From positions 1-64,000 of the forward strand of contig NZ_BJWE01000003.1 of the NCBI RefSeq assembly GCF_007990205.1: a DNA stretch of 64,000 bases. The letters are read 5' to 3'. Shown here piece after piece: positions 44,832 through 55,046 of the stretch (its first letter is position 1; each line of letters opens with the position of its first letter). Source of the DNA: Pediococcus parvulus. GTDB lineage: Bacteria; Bacillota; Bacilli; Lactobacillales; Lactobacillaceae. The notes under the pieces were generated by a model, which made no database searches, was not told the DNA's origin, and saw nothing but the letters and a program-made list of their open reading frames with translations. The position numbers and the translations under genes were made by a program.

Positions 44832-45791
44832 ATGAGAATTATTTATTTACATCATCCATATGAGACTCAAGAAATTCCTCATGGAGATGTTGTTTTGGCA
44901 ATGGGATTTTTTGGTGGCGTTCATCTTGGCCATCAGGCAGTTATCAAGTGTGCTCGCAAGGAAGCCGATCAAAGAAAATTACCGCTTGCAGCAATGACTT
45001 TTGACCACCACCCGTCTGTTGTTTTTCCGAAACCAGGACTAAATGGTTTACATTATTTGACCTCAGTTAAACGAAAAGCTGAGTTAATGACTAGTTTGGG
45101 TGTTGATTTTTTATATGTGGTCAGTTTCACATCCACTTTTGCGCATTTAACTCCTCAAGAATTTGTGGATCAATATATGGTTAATCTGCATGCAAAAGCA
45201 ATCGTTGCAGGTTTTGACTATACTTACGGGCCACGTGAAATTGCGGATATGACTCATTTACCAAGTTATGCCAAAGATCGTTTTGATATCGTGACAGTAA
45301 ACGAATTTTTATTAGACGGTCAAAAAGTTAGTTCAACCAAAATTCGTGATGATTTAAAGAAAAGTGATGTGGATCATGCCAACAAGTTCTTAGGATATGT
45401 TTACCAAACTAGTGGATTAGTAGTTCATGGTGAAGCTCGGGGACGAACACTTGGATTTCCTACGGCAAATGTATTGTCAGATCCATGGGTACGAATTCCG
45501 GGGATTGGAATTTATGCTGTTCGGATCAAAATTGGCACAAAATGGTGGCCAGCGATGGCTTCTGTTGGCCGTAATGTCACGTTTGGAGAAAATCGTCCGA
45601 TCACGTTAGAAATCAATATTTTTGATTTTGATCAGGAAATATATGGTGAAGTAGTTTCCGTAGAATGGTATCACTATGTGCGTGGTGAAATAAAGTTTGC
45701 GAATGCTGACAAATTAATTGAACAATTAAAGGCCGATGAAAAAAACATCCGGCAATATTTTGCGAATTTAAATAATGGAAAATCAAATTAA
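44832..45791 (+). CDS. ribF: Bifunctional riboflavin kinase/FMN adenylyltransferase
   Basis: A 319-residue FAD synthetase. The N-terminal adenylyltransferase has GFFGGVHLGHQAVI (26-39) and KVSSTKIRDDL; the C-terminal kinase has GRTLGFPTANV (near 203-213) and the FGENRPITLEINIFDFDQEIYG stretch (split). It makes FMN and FAD; this supports the flavin enzyme at 11096. It follows truB in the normal Bacilli order. Confidence 0.95.
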   Translation: MRIIYLHHPYETQEIPHGDVVLAMGFFGGVHLGHQAVIKCARKEADQRKLPLAAMTFDHHPSVVFPKPGLNGLHYLTSVKRKAELMTSLGVDFLYVVSFTSTFAHLTPQEFVDQYMVNLHAKAIVAGFDYTYGPREIADMTHLPSYAKDRFDIVTVNEFLLDGQKVSSTKIRDDLKKSDVDHANKFLGYVYQTSGLVVHGEARGRTLGFPTANVLSDPWVRIPGIGIYAVRIKIGTKWWPAMASVGRNVTFGENRPITLEINIFDFDQEIYGEVVSVEWYHYVRGEIKFANADKLIEQLKADEKNIRQYFANLNNGKSN

Positions 45792-45958
45792 TGTAGATGC
45801 ATTTTTCAGTTAATACCTTGCCATTGAAATCTGATTTAAATCAGAACGTAAAGTATCAAAAAATGCTGTAGCACCTTGGACGAAATCTCTTAATACAAGC
45901 AAAAAAGTAGGCTTTTAAAAAAAGAATAGTACAAATATCAAAAAATGTTTGACTAATG

Positions 45959-45987
45959 TTGACATTTGAAAGAACATTTGTTATCTT
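45959..45987 (+). promoter_or_regulatory. Promoter of the hrcA operon
   Basis: A perfect TTGACA (45959-45964) and TATCTT (45982-45987) with a 17-bp spacer; CIRCE starts 11 bp downstream. Confidence 0.75.
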
Positions 45988-45997
45988 TAATAGTGTC

Positions 45998-46024
45998 TTA
46001 GCACTCCAATGTGCTAAGTGCTAA
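45998..46024. promoter_or_regulatory. CIRCE operator (HrcA-binding site)
   Basis: TTAGCACTC-N9-AAGTGCTAA matches the CIRCE consensus TTAGCACTC-N9-GAGTGCTAA with one change (G to A). It overlaps the start of transcription of hrcA, so HrcA represses the operon when not heat-stressed. Confidence 0.95.
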
Positions 46025-46038
46025 AAGAGGTGATGGTT

Positions 46039-47079
46039 TTGCTGACAGATAGGGAGTTATTGATTTTACAAGCAATCGTTCAGATCTATACGAGTGATGG
46101 TCAGCCAGTAGGTTCAAAAGCTTTAGTTAGCCAATTACCGATGCATGTGAGTTCGGCAACAATTCGTAATGAGATGGCGACGCTGGAAGAAATTGGGTTG
46201 CTTAAGAAAACTCACTCTTCGTCCGGTCGAATTCCTTCGATCCAAGGCTATCGCTATTATGTTGACCATTTGTTGAAACCTGATAAAGTTCAATCGAGTG
46301 ATTTGCGACAGATACGTTCTTCGTTTAATCATCAGTTTCAAGAAATTGATGATATCGTTGCCGAATCGGCGGATATGCTTTCTAAGTTAACTAGCTACAC
46401 TGCCTTTACAGTAAAGCCTGAATTGAAAGATGCAAAGCTTGAAGGGTTCAGATTGGTTCCATTAGGAAATCATCGTGTTATGGCTATTTTGGTAACTGAC
46501 AATGGTGACGTTCAGAATAGAACTTTTAAGGTGCCTTCAAACGTTGATCCTGAAGCTTTAGAAGCAGTTATTCGGATCATTAATGATGAATTAGTTGGTT
46601 TAACGTTGTCAGAAGTTTTCAAAAGATTAGCAACGGATATTCCGAATCAAATCGGAAAGTACATTGAAACGCCAGAGGGTTTCTTGGATGTTTTCGAAGA
46701 TGTTTTGAAAAAATCAGCAACTGAACGATTCTTTGTTGGTGGGCAGCTAAATTTACTGGATTTTTCCAAGCAGCATGATTTGGGTGCAATTCGATCTTTA
46801 TATCGTTTGATGAACCATTCGACGGATCTTGCCAGCGTTTTGGGTTCGCCAGATCAAAATATTAAGGTTCAAATCGGTAATGAAATTACTAATAATCTGT
46901 TAAAAAATTATAGTTTGATTACAGCAACTTACGATGTTGATCAACATGGTAAAGGTGTTATTGCAGTTTTGGGACCAACGAGTATGCCATATTCCAAAAT
47001 GATTGGGTTGGTTGGTGCGTTCCGAACAGAGTTAGCAAGAAGATTGATAGATTATTACCACGATATTGATGATAGTTGA
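46039..47079 (+). CDS. hrcA: Heat-inducible transcription repressor HrcA
   Basis: A 346-residue HrcA. The N-terminal winged helix has LTDRELLILQAIVQIYTSDG and PVGSKALVSQ with SSATIRNEMATLEEIGLL; SSGRIPSIQGYRYYVDHL follows (near 70). The TTG at 46039 gives the standard MLTDRE start, eight bases after AGAGG; an upstream GTG lies inside CIRCE. HrcA needs GroEL for folding, which links repression to chaperone load. Confidence 0.95.
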   Translation: MLTDRELLILQAIVQIYTSDGQPVGSKALVSQLPMHVSSATIRNEMATLEEIGLLKKTHSSSGRIPSIQGYRYYVDHLLKPDKVQSSDLRQIRSSFNHQFQEIDDIVAESADMLSKLTSYTAFTVKPELKDAKLEGFRLVPLGNHRVMAILVTDNGDVQNRTFKVPSNVDPEALEAVIRIINDELVGLTLSEVFKRLATDIPNQIGKYIETPEGFLDVFEDVLKKSATERFFVGGQLNLLDFSKQHDLGAIRSLYRLMNHSTDLASVLGSPDQNIKVQIGNEITNNLLKNYSLITATYDVDQHGKGVIAVLGPTSMPYSKMIGLVGAFRTELARRLIDYYHDIDDS

Positions 47080-47093
47080 GAGGTGTGAACATA

Positions 47094-47699
47094 GTGGCAG
47101 AAGACAAGAAGACTGAAAAGATCGATGAAACGGTCGAAAAACAAACAAAAGAAACAAAAAAAACTAAAGTTAAACCTGATAAAAAAGTAAAGGGCGAAAA
47201 AAAGTCCAAGAAACAATCAAAAACGGCTACCCAGATTGAAGAGTTAAAAAAACAAATTACCGAATTGAATGGTAAAGTTGATGCTATAACTGATCAATAC
47301 ATTCGTGCTAAGGCTGAAACGGCCAATATTCAAAAACGAAATGAAAAAGAGCAGGCAAACTTGGTTAAGTATGACGGTCAACACTTAGCCAAAGACATTT
47401 TACCAGTGATTGATAATCTTGAGCGTGCTTTGGCGATTGAGGTGTCTGACGAAAATGGAAAGCAACTGAAAAAGGGTATTCAGATGGTTTTTGATCACAT
47501 GAATAAGGCCTTAAAAGACAATCATGTAACTGAGATTGAAGCAGTTGGTCAACCATTTGATCCACACATTCATCAAGCCGTTCAAACGGTGGCTGTTGAA
47601 GAAGGCGGCAAAGCTGATCAAGTAGTGAGTGTCCTGCAAAAGGGATACATGCTAAAAGATCGTGTTTTACGGCCTGCAATGGTTGTTGTGTCACAATAA
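47094..47699 (+). CDS. grpE: Nucleotide exchange factor GrpE
   Basis: A 201-residue GrpE, releasing ADP from DnaK. A Lys/Glu/Thr-rich N-terminal tail (1-45), a long coiled coil (about 50-110) and the beta-wing with VGQPFDPHIHQAVQTV (near 148). GTG start after GAGAGGTG; hrcA ends 14 bp upstream. No ATG is available for the full N-terminus. Confidence 0.94.
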   Translation: MAEDKKTEKIDETVEKQTKETKKTKVKPDKKVKGEKKSKKQSKTATQIEELKKQITELNGKVDAITDQYIRAKAETANIQKRNEKEQANLVKYDGQHLAKDILPVIDNLERALAIEVSDENGKQLKKGIQMVFDHMNKALKDNHVTEIEAVGQPFDPHIHQAVQTVAVEEGGKADQVVSVLQKGYMLKDRVLRPAMVVVSQ

Positions 47700-47720
47700 A
47701 TTAAAAAGAGGGATAATAAA

Positions 47721-49580
47721 ATGGCAAGCAATAAAATTATTGGTATTGATTTAGGAACAACAAATTCCGCGGTTGCAGTCCTCGAAGGAGACAAACCAAA
47801 GATTATTACTAACCCAGAAGGTAGTCGAACAACACCTTCAGTGGTTTCATTTAAAAATGGCGAAACTCAGGTTGGAGAAGTAGCTAAACGACAAGCAATT
47901 ACTAACCCGGATACAATCGTTTCCATCAAACGTCATATTGGTGAAAAGGGTTATACAGTTAGTGCTGGTGGCAAGTCTTATACACCACAAGAGATTTCAG
48001 CAATGATTTTGGAATATCTGAAACATTATGCTGAAGATTATCTTGGTGACACTGTTGAAAAAGCAGTTATCACTGTACCGGCTTATTTTGATGATTCACA
48101 ACGACAAGCAACTAAAGATGCGGGTAAAATTGCAGGTTTAGACGTTGAACGAATTATCAATGAACCTACGGCATCTGCTTTAGCATATGGACTCGACAAG
48201 CAAGATAAAGATGAAAAAGTCTTAGTTTATGATCTTGGTGGTGGTACTTTTGATGTTTCTATCCTTGAATTAGGGGATGGTGTTTTCCAAGTACTTTCTA
48301 CAAATGGTGATACACATCTTGGTGGTGACGATTTTGATCAAAAGATCATTGATTGGTTAGTTGATGACTTTAAGAAAGAAAACGGTGTTGACCTTTCTCA
48401 AGACAAGATGGCTTTACAACGTTTGAAGGATGCTGCTGAAAAGGCTAAGAAGGACCTTTCTGGTGTAACTGAAGCCCAAATCAGTTTACCATTTATCTCA
48501 GCTGGAGCTAACGGTCCCTTACATTTGGAAAAAACTTTGACGCGTGCACAATTTGATCAAATGACTTCTGACTTAGTTGCTCGAACAAAGACCCCTGTTG
48601 ATAATGCCTTACGTGACGCTGATCTTTCTGCAAGTGATCTTGATGAAATCATCCTTAATGGTGGTTCTACTCGTATTCCTGCAGTTCAAGAAGCTGTTAA
48701 AAACTGGACTGGAAAGGAACCTAACCATTCAATCAACCCTGATGAAGCGGTTGCCATTGGCGCTGCCGTTCAAGGTGGTGTCTTAACTGGTGACGTTAAA
48801 GATGTTGTTTTACTTGATGTCACACCACTTTCTTTAGGTATTGAAACTATGGGTGGTGTATTCACTAAGTTGATCGATCGTAATACAACCATTCCAACTA
48901 GCAAATCACAAGTGTTCTCTACTGCTGCCGATAGTCAACCAGCCGTTGATATTCATGTGTTACAAGGTGAACGTCCAATGGCTGCTGATGACAAGACGCT
49001 TGGAAGATTCCAATTGACGGATATTCCACCGGCACCACGTGGTGTTCCTCAAATCGAAGTTAAATTCGATATTGATAAAAACGGGATTGTTAATGTTTCG
49101 GCAACTGACAAGGGCACTGGTAAAAATCAAAAGATTACTATCAAGAGTTCTTCAGGTCTTTCTGACGAGGAAATTGATCGAATGATGAAAGAAGCTAAAG
49201 AAAACGAAGCTGCTGATGAGAAACGTAAAGAAGAAGTTGATCTTAAGAACGAAGTAGAACAATTAATCTTTACAACTGACAAGACTTTGAAAGAGCTTAA
49301 AGGCAAAGTATCTGAGGATGAGATCAAGAAGGCAAAAGATGCTGAAGATGCTTTGAAGAAGGCTCAAAAAGATAATAATGTTGAGGATATGAAGACCAAG
49401 AAGGACGACTTGAATAAGATTGTTCAAGACCTTTCGGTAAAATTATATCAACAAGCACAACAACAGGAACAAGCTAAGGGTGATCAAAAAGATGGTTCAG
49501 CTTCATCTGATAAGAAAGATGATAAAGGAACTGTCGATGGTGACTTTGAAGAAGTAGATCCTGACAAAGACAAAAAATAA
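47721..49580 (+). CDS. dnaK: Chaperone DnaK (Hsp70)
   Basis: A 619-residue Hsp70. ATPase-domain motifs: [14 protein letters not shown] (6-19), [15 protein letters not shown] (near 170), [12 protein letters not shown] (near 312); substrate-binding domain from about 370; acidic C-terminal tail after position 575. It lacks the extra GrpE-loop segment of Gram-negative DnaK, as normal for Firmicutes. Transcribed with hrcA and grpE; a hairpin separates it from dnaJ. Confidence 0.97.
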   Translation: MASNKIIGIDLGTTNSAVAVLEGDKPKIITNPEGSRTTPSVVSFKNGETQVGEVAKRQAITNPDTIVSIKRHIGEKGYTVSAGGKSYTPQEISAMILEYLKHYAEDYLGDTVEKAVITVPAYFDDSQRQATKDAGKIAGLDVERIINEPTASALAYGLDKQDKDEKVLVYDLGGGTFDVSILELGDGVFQVLSTNGDTHLGGDDFDQKIIDWLVDDFKKENGVDLSQDKMALQRLKDAAEKAKKDLSGVTEAQISLPFISAGANGPLHLEKTLTRAQFDQMTSDLVARTKTPVDNALRDADLSASDLDEIILNGGSTRIPAVQEAVKNWTGKEPNHSINPDEAVAIGAAVQGGVLTGDVKDVVLLDVTPLSLGIETMGGVFTKLIDRNTTIPTSKSQVFSTAADSQPAVDIHVLQGERPMAADDKTLGRFQLTDIPPAPRGVPQIEVKFDIDKNGIVNVSATDKGTGKNQKITIKSSSGLSDEEIDRMMKEAKENEAADEKRKEEVDLKNEVEQLIFTTDKTLKELKGKVSEDEIKKAKDAEDALKKAQKDNNVEDMKTKKDDLNKIVQDLSVKLYQQAQQQEQAKGDQKDGSASSDKKDDKGTVDGDFEEVDPDKDKK

Positions 49581-49605
49581 GTGATTGAATTGCTTGATTG
49601 TTAAT

Positions 49606-49640
49606 AAAAAGTCAAAGTCATATCGACTTTGGCTTTTTAT
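49606..49640 (+). terminator. Terminator after dnaK
   Basis: AAAAAGTCAAAGTC pairs with GACTTTGGCTTTTT (one G-U) with a short loop and a T-rich end. Some transcription may read through into dnaJ. Confidence 0.85.
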
Positions 49641-49691
49641 TACATTTGGTCTATGATATTCTAAGTTTATCGATAAAAATGGAGGATCATA

Positions 49692-50831
49692 ATGGCGGAG
49701 AATAAAGATTACTATGAAACCTTAGGGGTATCCAAAGATGCATCTGCCGATGAAATTAAAAAGGCATACCGAAAATTATCAAAAAAGTATCATCCTGATT
49801 TGAATAAGGCTCCTGGAGCTGAACAGAAATTCAAAGAAGTAAATGAAGCTTATGAAGTTTTAAGCGACGATCAAAAACGAGCTCGTTATGATCAGTATGG
49901 TTCAGCTGATGCAAATGCTGGATTTGGTGGTAACGGTGGTTTTAATTCTGCTGATTTTGGCGGATTTGGTGGTAGTGGCGGCGGGTTCGATGACATTTTT
50001 AGCCAGTTTTTTGGTGGCGGTGGTCGAGGTCGTAGTGCACAGCCAAATCAACCTCAACAAGGTGAAGATCTACAGTATCAAATGGACCTTACTTTTGAAG
50101 AGGGTGTGTTTGGCAAAAAAACTACAATTAAGTATAATCGAGAAGCACTTTGTAAGACATGTGATGGCTCTGGTGCAAAACCTGGAACTTCACCAGTTAC
50201 TTGTGCAAAATGTCATGGTGCCGGTTATATTCAAGTAACTCAAAATACACCTTTAGGTCGGATGGTTTCACAACAAGTTTGTGACGTTTGTCATGGAACT
50301 GGTAAAGAAATCAAAGAAAAATGTCCAACTTGCCAAGGAACTGGTCATGTAAATGAACGTCATGAAGTCAAAGTGACAGTTCCTGCAGGCGTTGAAGATG
50401 GTCAACAAATGCGATTACAAGGTCAGGGTGAAGCAGGTACAAACCGTGGTGGCTATGGTGATCTGTTCATTATCTTCCGTGTAGCACCAAGTAAAGTGTT
50501 CAAGCGTGAAGGTGCTGAAATCTATCTGGATAAACGAATTAGTTTTGTCCAGGCAGCTTTGGGTGACGAAATCCAAGTTAAAACGGTTCATGGTGATGTT
50601 AAGATGAAAGTACCGGCTGGAACTCAAACCGGGACGACCTTCCGTTTGCGCGGAAAAGGTGCCCCTCGTTTAAGAGGTAACGGTAATGGTGATCAGCAGG
50701 TTACGGTCATTGTTGAAACACCAAAGAATATGAATGCAGAACAAAGAGAAGCTATGCGGGCATTCGCTAAAGCTGGCGGCGAAAAGGTTTCTGGTTCAGG
50801 TAAGAATGGATTTTTTGATAAATTTAAGTAG
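49692..50831 (+). CDS. dnaJ: Co-chaperone DnaJ (Hsp40)
   Basis: A 379-residue type I DnaJ: J domain with HPD at 34-36, Gly/Phe-rich linker (about 72-110), four CxxCxGxG zinc repeats ([32 protein letters not shown]; about 150-220) and C-terminal substrate domains. It stimulates DnaK ATPase. GGAGG start site; no CIRCE of its own was found. Confidence 0.97.
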   Translation: MAENKDYYETLGVSKDASADEIKKAYRKLSKKYHPDLNKAPGAEQKFKEVNEAYEVLSDDQKRARYDQYGSADANAGFGGNGGFNSADFGGFGGSGGGFDDIFSQFFGGGGRGRSAQPNQPQQGEDLQYQMDLTFEEGVFGKKTTIKYNREALCKTCDGSGAKPGTSPVTCAKCHGAGYIQVTQNTPLGRMVSQQVCDVCHGTGKEIKEKCPTCQGTGHVNERHEVKVTVPAGVEDGQQMRLQGQGEAGTNRGGYGDLFIIFRVAPSKVFKREGAEIYLDKRISFVQAALGDEIQVKTVHGDVKMKVPAGTQTGTTFRLRGKGAPRLRGNGNGDQQVTVIVETPKNMNAEQREAMRAFAKAGGEKVSGSGKNGFFDKFK

Positions 50832-50837
50832 TATCTT

Positions 50838-50920
50838 AAACACGAACAAGATGGTGAACTTTGACAAGCAAATTAATTTTCTTAATGACGCTTGTCTGCC
50901 ATTTAGTTTCGTGTTTTTAC
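50838..50920 (+). terminator. Compound terminator after dnaJ
   Basis: An outer stem AACACGAA / TTCGTGTT encloses an inner perfect stem GACAAGC / GCTTGTC, with ATGG / CCAT between. The outer 3' arm runs into TTTTTAC. About 80 nt long. Confidence 0.75.
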
Positions 50921-50951
50921 TTTTTGGCAAACAGGTTTGAAAATGAAATAA

Positions 50952-50980
50952 TTGAGATTGGCTTCAAACGTTGCTATAAT
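50952..50980 (+). promoter_or_regulatory. Promoter of lepA
   Basis: TTGAGA (50952-50957) and perfect TATAAT (50975-50980) with exactly 17 bp between. Confidence 0.85.
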
Positions 50981-51015
50981 AGGATGAATGAAGTTATATG
51001 AAAGTGGGATTTAAA

Positions 51016-52857
51016 ATGCCTGAATACAAAGATTTGAAGGATCGCCAGCAACATATTCGAAACTTTTCGATTGTTGCCCACATTGATCATGGGAAATCCA
51101 CTCTGGCAGACAGAATCCTGGAATTGACGGATACAGTTGCAAAACGAGATATGCAAGATCAATTACTCGATTCAATGGATTTGGAGCGTGAACGAGGAAT
51201 TACAATTAAATTAAATGCGGTCGAATTGCATTACAAAGCCAAAGATGGGGAAACATACATTTTTCATTTAATTGATACTCCTGGTCATGTTGATTTTTCC
51301 TACGAAGTTTCACGAAGTTTGGCAGCTTGTGAAGGTGCCATTTTAGTTGTTGACGCTGCTCAAGGTGTGGAAGCACAAACTTTAGCCAACGTCTATTTAG
51401 CCTTGGATGATGATTTGGAAATTGTTCCGGTTATCAATAAAATTGATTTGCCATCGGCTGATCCAGAACGGGTTCGAACTGAAATTGAAGATGTCATTGG
51501 ATTAGATGCGTCTGATGCTGTTCTTGCGAGTGCCAAGAAAGGTATCGGTATTTCAGAATTATTGGAACAAATTGTGGACAAAGTACCGGCCCCTGAAGGT
51601 GAATTAGATGGTCCTCTGAAGGCCTTAATTTTTGATTCGAAGTACGATGACTACCGTGGGGTTGTGTTGAGTATTCGTTTGTTTGAAGGTATGGTGAAAC
51701 CTGGTGACCATATTCGCTTAATGAATAGTGGTAGCGAGTACGAAGTGACGGAAGTAGGGGTGAACTCACCCAAACCGATCAAACGCAATTATTTGATGGC
51801 CGGTGATGTTGGTTATTTAACGGCTAGTATCAAAGATATTAAAGATACCCGTGTTGGTGACACAGTGACAGGAGTGAAACAACCGGCTAAGGAAGCTTTA
51901 CATGGTTACCGGGAAATGAACCCGATGGTCTATGCCGGCTTGTATCCAACCGATAATGCGAAGTTTAACGATTTACGGGAAGCTCTTGAAAAATTACAAT
52001 TAAATGATGCAGCGTTAGAGTTTGAGCCTGAATCGTCACAAGCCTTAGGATTTGGTTTCCGTTGTGGTTTTTTAGGTCTCTTGCACATGGACGTTGTTCA
52101 GGAGCGTTTAGAACGTGAATTTAACTTAGATCTTATTACGACGGCACCATCTGTTACCTATCATGTAGAATTAACAGATGGTAGTGAACTGGTCGTTGAA
52201 AATCCTTCTGAGATGCCTGATGCGTCAAGTATTAAAGATGTGAAGGAACCGTTTGTCAAAGCGTCAATAATGGTGCCTAACGACTATGTAGGTCCAGTAA
52301 TGGAATTATGCCAACATCGTCGAGGGGTGTTCGACACCATGGATTATTTGGACACCTACCGGGTAAACGTGGTGTACTACCTGCCACTATCTGAAATTAT
52401 TTTTGACTTTTTTGATAAGTTAAAGTCAGGGACACATGGCTATGCTTCGTTGGATTACGAATTGGAAGATTATCGGCCAAGTGATTTGGTAAAAATCGAT
52501 ATTCTCTTGAACAGTAAAAAGGTTGATGCGTTGAGTTTTATTGCTCATCGTAATTTTGCCCAACAGCGTGCAATTGAAATTACTGGTCGGTTGAAGAAAA
52601 TTATTCCACGTCAAAACTTTGAGATTCCAATTCAGGCTGCCATTGGTGTAAAAATTATTTCACGAACGAATATAAAGGCATATCGAAAAGATGTCACATC
52701 TAAAATTCATACAGGTGATCCTGATCGGCGTGCTAAACTTTTGGACAAACAGAAACGCGGGAAAAAACGCATGAAAGCTGTAGGGACTGTGGAAATTCCG
52801 CAAGAAGCTTTCATGGCCGTTTTGAAGACAGATACCGAACAAAATGATAATAATTAA
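51016..52857 (+). CDS. lepA: Elongation factor 4 (LepA)
   Basis: A 613-residue translational GTPase that acts on stalled or immature ribosomes. GTPase motifs: AHIDHGKST (21-29), [14 protein letters not shown]; the C-terminal LepA-specific domain includes [14 protein letters not shown] and a lysine-rich end ([10 protein letters not shown]). The ATG at 51016 is chosen with GTGGG upstream, as it leaves a normal leader after the promoter; an in-frame ATG at 50998 is only about 11 nt from the likely transcription start. Confidence 0.95.
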   Translation: MPEYKDLKDRQQHIRNFSIVAHIDHGKSTLADRILELTDTVAKRDMQDQLLDSMDLERERGITIKLNAVELHYKAKDGETYIFHLIDTPGHVDFSYEVSRSLAACEGAILVVDAAQGVEAQTLANVYLALDDDLEIVPVINKIDLPSADPERVRTEIEDVIGLDASDAVLASAKKGIGISELLEQIVDKVPAPEGELDGPLKALIFDSKYDDYRGVVLSIRLFEGMVKPGDHIRLMNSGSEYEVTEVGVNSPKPIKRNYLMAGDVGYLTASIKDIKDTRVGDTVTGVKQPAKEALHGYREMNPMVYAGLYPTDNAKFNDLREALEKLQLNDAALEFEPESSQALGFGFRCGFLGLLHMDVVQERLEREFNLDLITTAPSVTYHVELTDGSELVVENPSEMPDASSIKDVKEPFVKASIMVPNDYVGPVMELCQHRRGVFDTMDYLDTYRVNVVYYLPLSEIIFDFFDKLKSGTHGYASLDYELEDYRPSDLVKIDILLNSKKVDALSFIAHRNFAQQRAIEITGRLKKIIPRQNFEIPIQAAIGVKIISRTNIKAYRKDVTSKIHTGDPDRRAKLLDKQKRGKKRMKAVGTVEIPQEAFMAVLKTDTEQNDNN

Positions 52858-53023
52858 AAGATAAATAGTGAGTGGTCATTAAGTATAATTCATTAAATTC
52901 ACTTACAACGGGTATTAAATAAGTTCATCAAATTGGTTTACTTTTTTTGAAGAATAGCTTAATATAATGATTAACTAGAATTGAGTCAAGGGGCTTTAAG
53001 CAAATTTTTTGGAGGTGTTATTT

Positions 53024-53356
53024 ATTTTAAAGCGAACGAAACAGTTCATGAACTCCAATAAATATAAGTATGAAAAACATTATATCAGACCATTAATGAC
53101 TCCTGAAAGTGTTTATGTTTTTAAGTTTGGAAAAGAAGATTTGAATAATCGCTTGATTATCAAGTATTCCCATACCTGGACAGGACGAATTAAGATTAAC
53201 GAAATTGATTTGCGCCTGCATAAACAGCAGCATCCTCGAATCTTTAAACGTGAATCTGATCTAATTAAGTATTTGAAGCAGCACGTGAACCAAAAGGCAA
53301 AAGGTCGATTGAAGACTAATAAAATCGAACCTGACGAGAAAAAAGAATCAAAGTAA
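53024..53356 (+). CDS. Small conserved basic protein of unknown function, possible AUU start
   Basis: About 110 residues, rich in Lys, Arg, Tyr and His; I do not recognise the family. Seen: KYKYEKHYIRPLMTPESVYV near the start, HTWTGRIKINEIDLR in the middle and a basic tail (KQHVNQKAKGRLKTNK). No signal peptide or membrane segment. A strong GGAGGT at 53011-53016 has no ATG/GTG/TTG at a proper distance; seven bases after it stands ATT (53024). Other in-frame choices are TTG 53009 (before the site) or ATG 53048 (no site). Single gene with a terminator after it. Confidence 0.65.
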   Translation: MLKRTKQFMNSNKYKYEKHYIRPLMTPESVYVFKFGKEDLNNRLIIKYSHTWTGRIKINEIDLRLHKQQHPRIFKRESDLIKYLKQHVNQKAKGRLKTNKIEPDEKKESK

Positions 53357-53363
53357 GCAAAAC

Positions 53364-53404
53364 AAACGAGTGATGGCAGACGTTGCCAGTCATTCGTTTT
53401 TTTG
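53364..53404 (+). terminator. Terminator after the small unknown gene
   Basis: AACGA-GTGAT-GGCA pairs with TGCC-AGTCAT-TCGTT around GACGT, followed by seven T. Confidence 0.88.
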
Positions 53405-53471
53405 TGGAGCAGGATTATTGTCCAATTTAGTTGACGTTCGATAAATTAAAGAGTATCTTAGCTGTAATGAA

Positions 53472-53572
53472 ACCTTTAAAGATGTCCTGTGAGACTTCGA
53501 AGGTAGTCTAGAATAAATTAAGTCTAACTATTATTCTGAACCCCTTTGAGTCGAACAACTCAAAGGGGTTTT
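53472..53572 (+). promoter_or_regulatory. PyrR-responsive attenuator of the uracil permease gene
   Basis: A PyrR-binding loop motif TCCTGTGAGACT (53485-53496) sits in a hairpin closed by ACCTT/AAGGT (53472-53504). Downstream an intrinsic terminator AACCCCTTTGAGT (53539-53551) pairs with ACTCAAAGGGGTT (53558-53570) and ends in TTTT. In between, AGAATAA/TTATTCT can form an alternative antiterminator-like stem. With UMP bound, PyrR should favour termination and lower uptake of uracil. Confidence 0.82.
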
Positions 53573-53593
53573 AATATATTAGGAGGATTTTAA

Positions 53594-54913
53594 ATGGCGA
53601 AAACAAATGAGTTTCACAATGATGATGTCGTTTTGGATATTCATGATCGACCAACATTAGGACACTGGATTGGTTTATCAATTCAACATATGTTTGCAAT
53701 GTTTGGCTCAACTGTTCTAGTTCCTATTTTGGTGGGCTTGAATCCTGGGATTGCGCTTTTTAGTTCTGGTGTCGGCACCCTAATATACATACTTATTACA
53801 AAGGGTAAGATTCCAGCTTATATGGGTTCAAGTTTTTCATTTATTGTCCCAATGGTTGCTTTAATGAAAACAACGGGATATCCCGGTATTGCACAAGGAA
53901 CGGTGGCTGTCGGGTTAGTATACTTGATTGTTGCCTTAATCGTAAGTTTTGTAGGTTCTGAATGGATTAACAAAATTTTGCCACCCATTGTTGTCGGCCC
54001 GATCGTAATGGTGATTGGCTTATCATTAGCCGGAACGGCCGCGACTGACGCTACCATGCGCACACTTGCTTCTGGTTCAACCACTTACGATTGGCGATAT
54101 TTCGCGGTTGCAATGATTACACTATTAGTTACGATTGGATTTAACATGTACCTGAAAGGATTTATTAGTTTGATTCCAATTCTTTTGGGAATTGTTGTAG
54201 GCTACGTGGTTGCTGTTTTGTTCGGGATTGTAGACTTCAGCGGTGTTCTGGCAGCTTCTTGGTTTTCATTACCAAAATTTCAAGTCCCATTCTTAACTTA
54301 TCGTTTTCATTTTTATTGGGGCGCGGTTTTGAGTTTGGCGCCGATTGCGTTTGTGACAATGACTGAACATACTGGACATATTATGGTCCTCAACAAACTG
54401 ACTAAACGGAACTTCTTTGAAGATCCTGGATTAAACCATACTTTGGCTGGTGACGGGACCGCATCTCTTATTGCTGGATTTGTTGGTGGCCCACCTGTTA
54501 CAAGTTATGGTGAAAATATTGGTGTTTTGGCAATCACCAAAGTCCACAGTGTTTATGTTTTGGCTGGTGCCGGAATGTTTGCAATTATATTTAGTTTTAT
54601 TGGTAAACTGAGTGCCCTAATTCAAAGCATTCCTTCACCTGTAATTGGCGGAATAAGTTTTCTTTTGTTCGGAACAATTGCTTCCAATGGACTACGGGTA
54701 TTAATTGATGAGAAAGTAGATTTCAATATTAAACGTAACCTCATGATTGCTTCAGCTATCTTGGTTATTGGGATTGGAAATGCTTATCTGCAGTTGGGAC
54801 AGTATCGGTTTTCAGGTTTAGCCGTTGCAACAGTTTTAGGAATTGTACTAAATTTGGTCTTACCACAAAAGGCTGCTAGTGAAAAAGAATTTGATGATCG
54901 AAAAGCTAAATAA
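53594..54913 (+). CDS. pyrP: Uracil permease (NCS2/UraA family)
   Basis: A 439-residue transporter with about 14 membrane segments that imports uracil with protons. Family features: HDRPTLGHWIGLSIQHMFAMFGST near the N-terminus (split HDRPTLGHWIG, then LSIQHMFAMFGST), TEHTGHIMVLNKLT (helix 8 substrate Glu, near 256), and GGPPVTSYGENIGV (helix 10, near 300). The PyrR attenuator in the leader confirms a pyrimidine substrate. AGGAGG start. Confidence 0.94.
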   Translation: MAKTNEFHNDDVVLDIHDRPTLGHWIGLSIQHMFAMFGSTVLVPILVGLNPGIALFSSGVGTLIYILITKGKIPAYMGSSFSFIVPMVALMKTTGYPGIAQGTVAVGLVYLIVALIVSFVGSEWINKILPPIVVGPIVMVIGLSLAGTAATDATMRTLASGSTTYDWRYFAVAMITLLVTIGFNMYLKGFISLIPILLGIVVGYVVAVLFGIVDFSGVLAASWFSLPKFQVPFLTYRFHFYWGAVLSLAPIAFVTMTEHTGHIMVLNKLTKRNFFEDPGLNHTLAGDGTASLIAGFVGGPPVTSYGENIGVLAITKVHSVYVLAGAGMFAIIFSFIGKLSALIQSIPSPVIGGISFLLFGTIASNGLRVLIDEKVDFNIKRNLMIASAILVIGIGNAYLQLGQYRFSGLAVATVLGIVLNLVLPQKAASEKEFDDRKAK

Positions 54914-54937
54914 TGATGCTTTAATTCAAATTTAAAA

Positions 54938-54977
54938 CTAAAGAGTTTGGTCCTTTACTAGGATTAAATTCTTTTTT
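54938..54977 (+). terminator. Terminator after pyrP
   Basis: AAAGAGTTTGGTCC pairs with GGATTAAATTCTTT (some G-U) and runs into T residues. Confidence 0.7.
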
Positions 54978-55005
54978 GCTTTCTATGAAGTTAAAGCTGT
55001 AAAAT
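54976..55005 (+). promoter_or_regulatory. Promoter of the DNA glycosylase gene
   Basis: TTGCTT (54976-54981) and TAAAAT (55000-55005) with an 18-bp spacer, 42 bp before the start codon. Confidence 0.6.
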
Positions 55006-55046
55006 ACAAGTAGCATAAATTAATCGTATAGATTGGTGAGTTTTAG

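Noticed and set aside
45831-45844. The 14-bp palindrome CTGATTTAAATCAG after ribF
   Set aside because: A/T-rich, no loop, no second copy seen nearby. A chance palindrome is possible in this base composition.
47076-47093. Earlier TTG start for grpE at 47076
   Set aside because: It lies before the GAGAGGTG ribosome site and overlaps the hrcA stop codon; the GTG at 47094 is correctly spaced.
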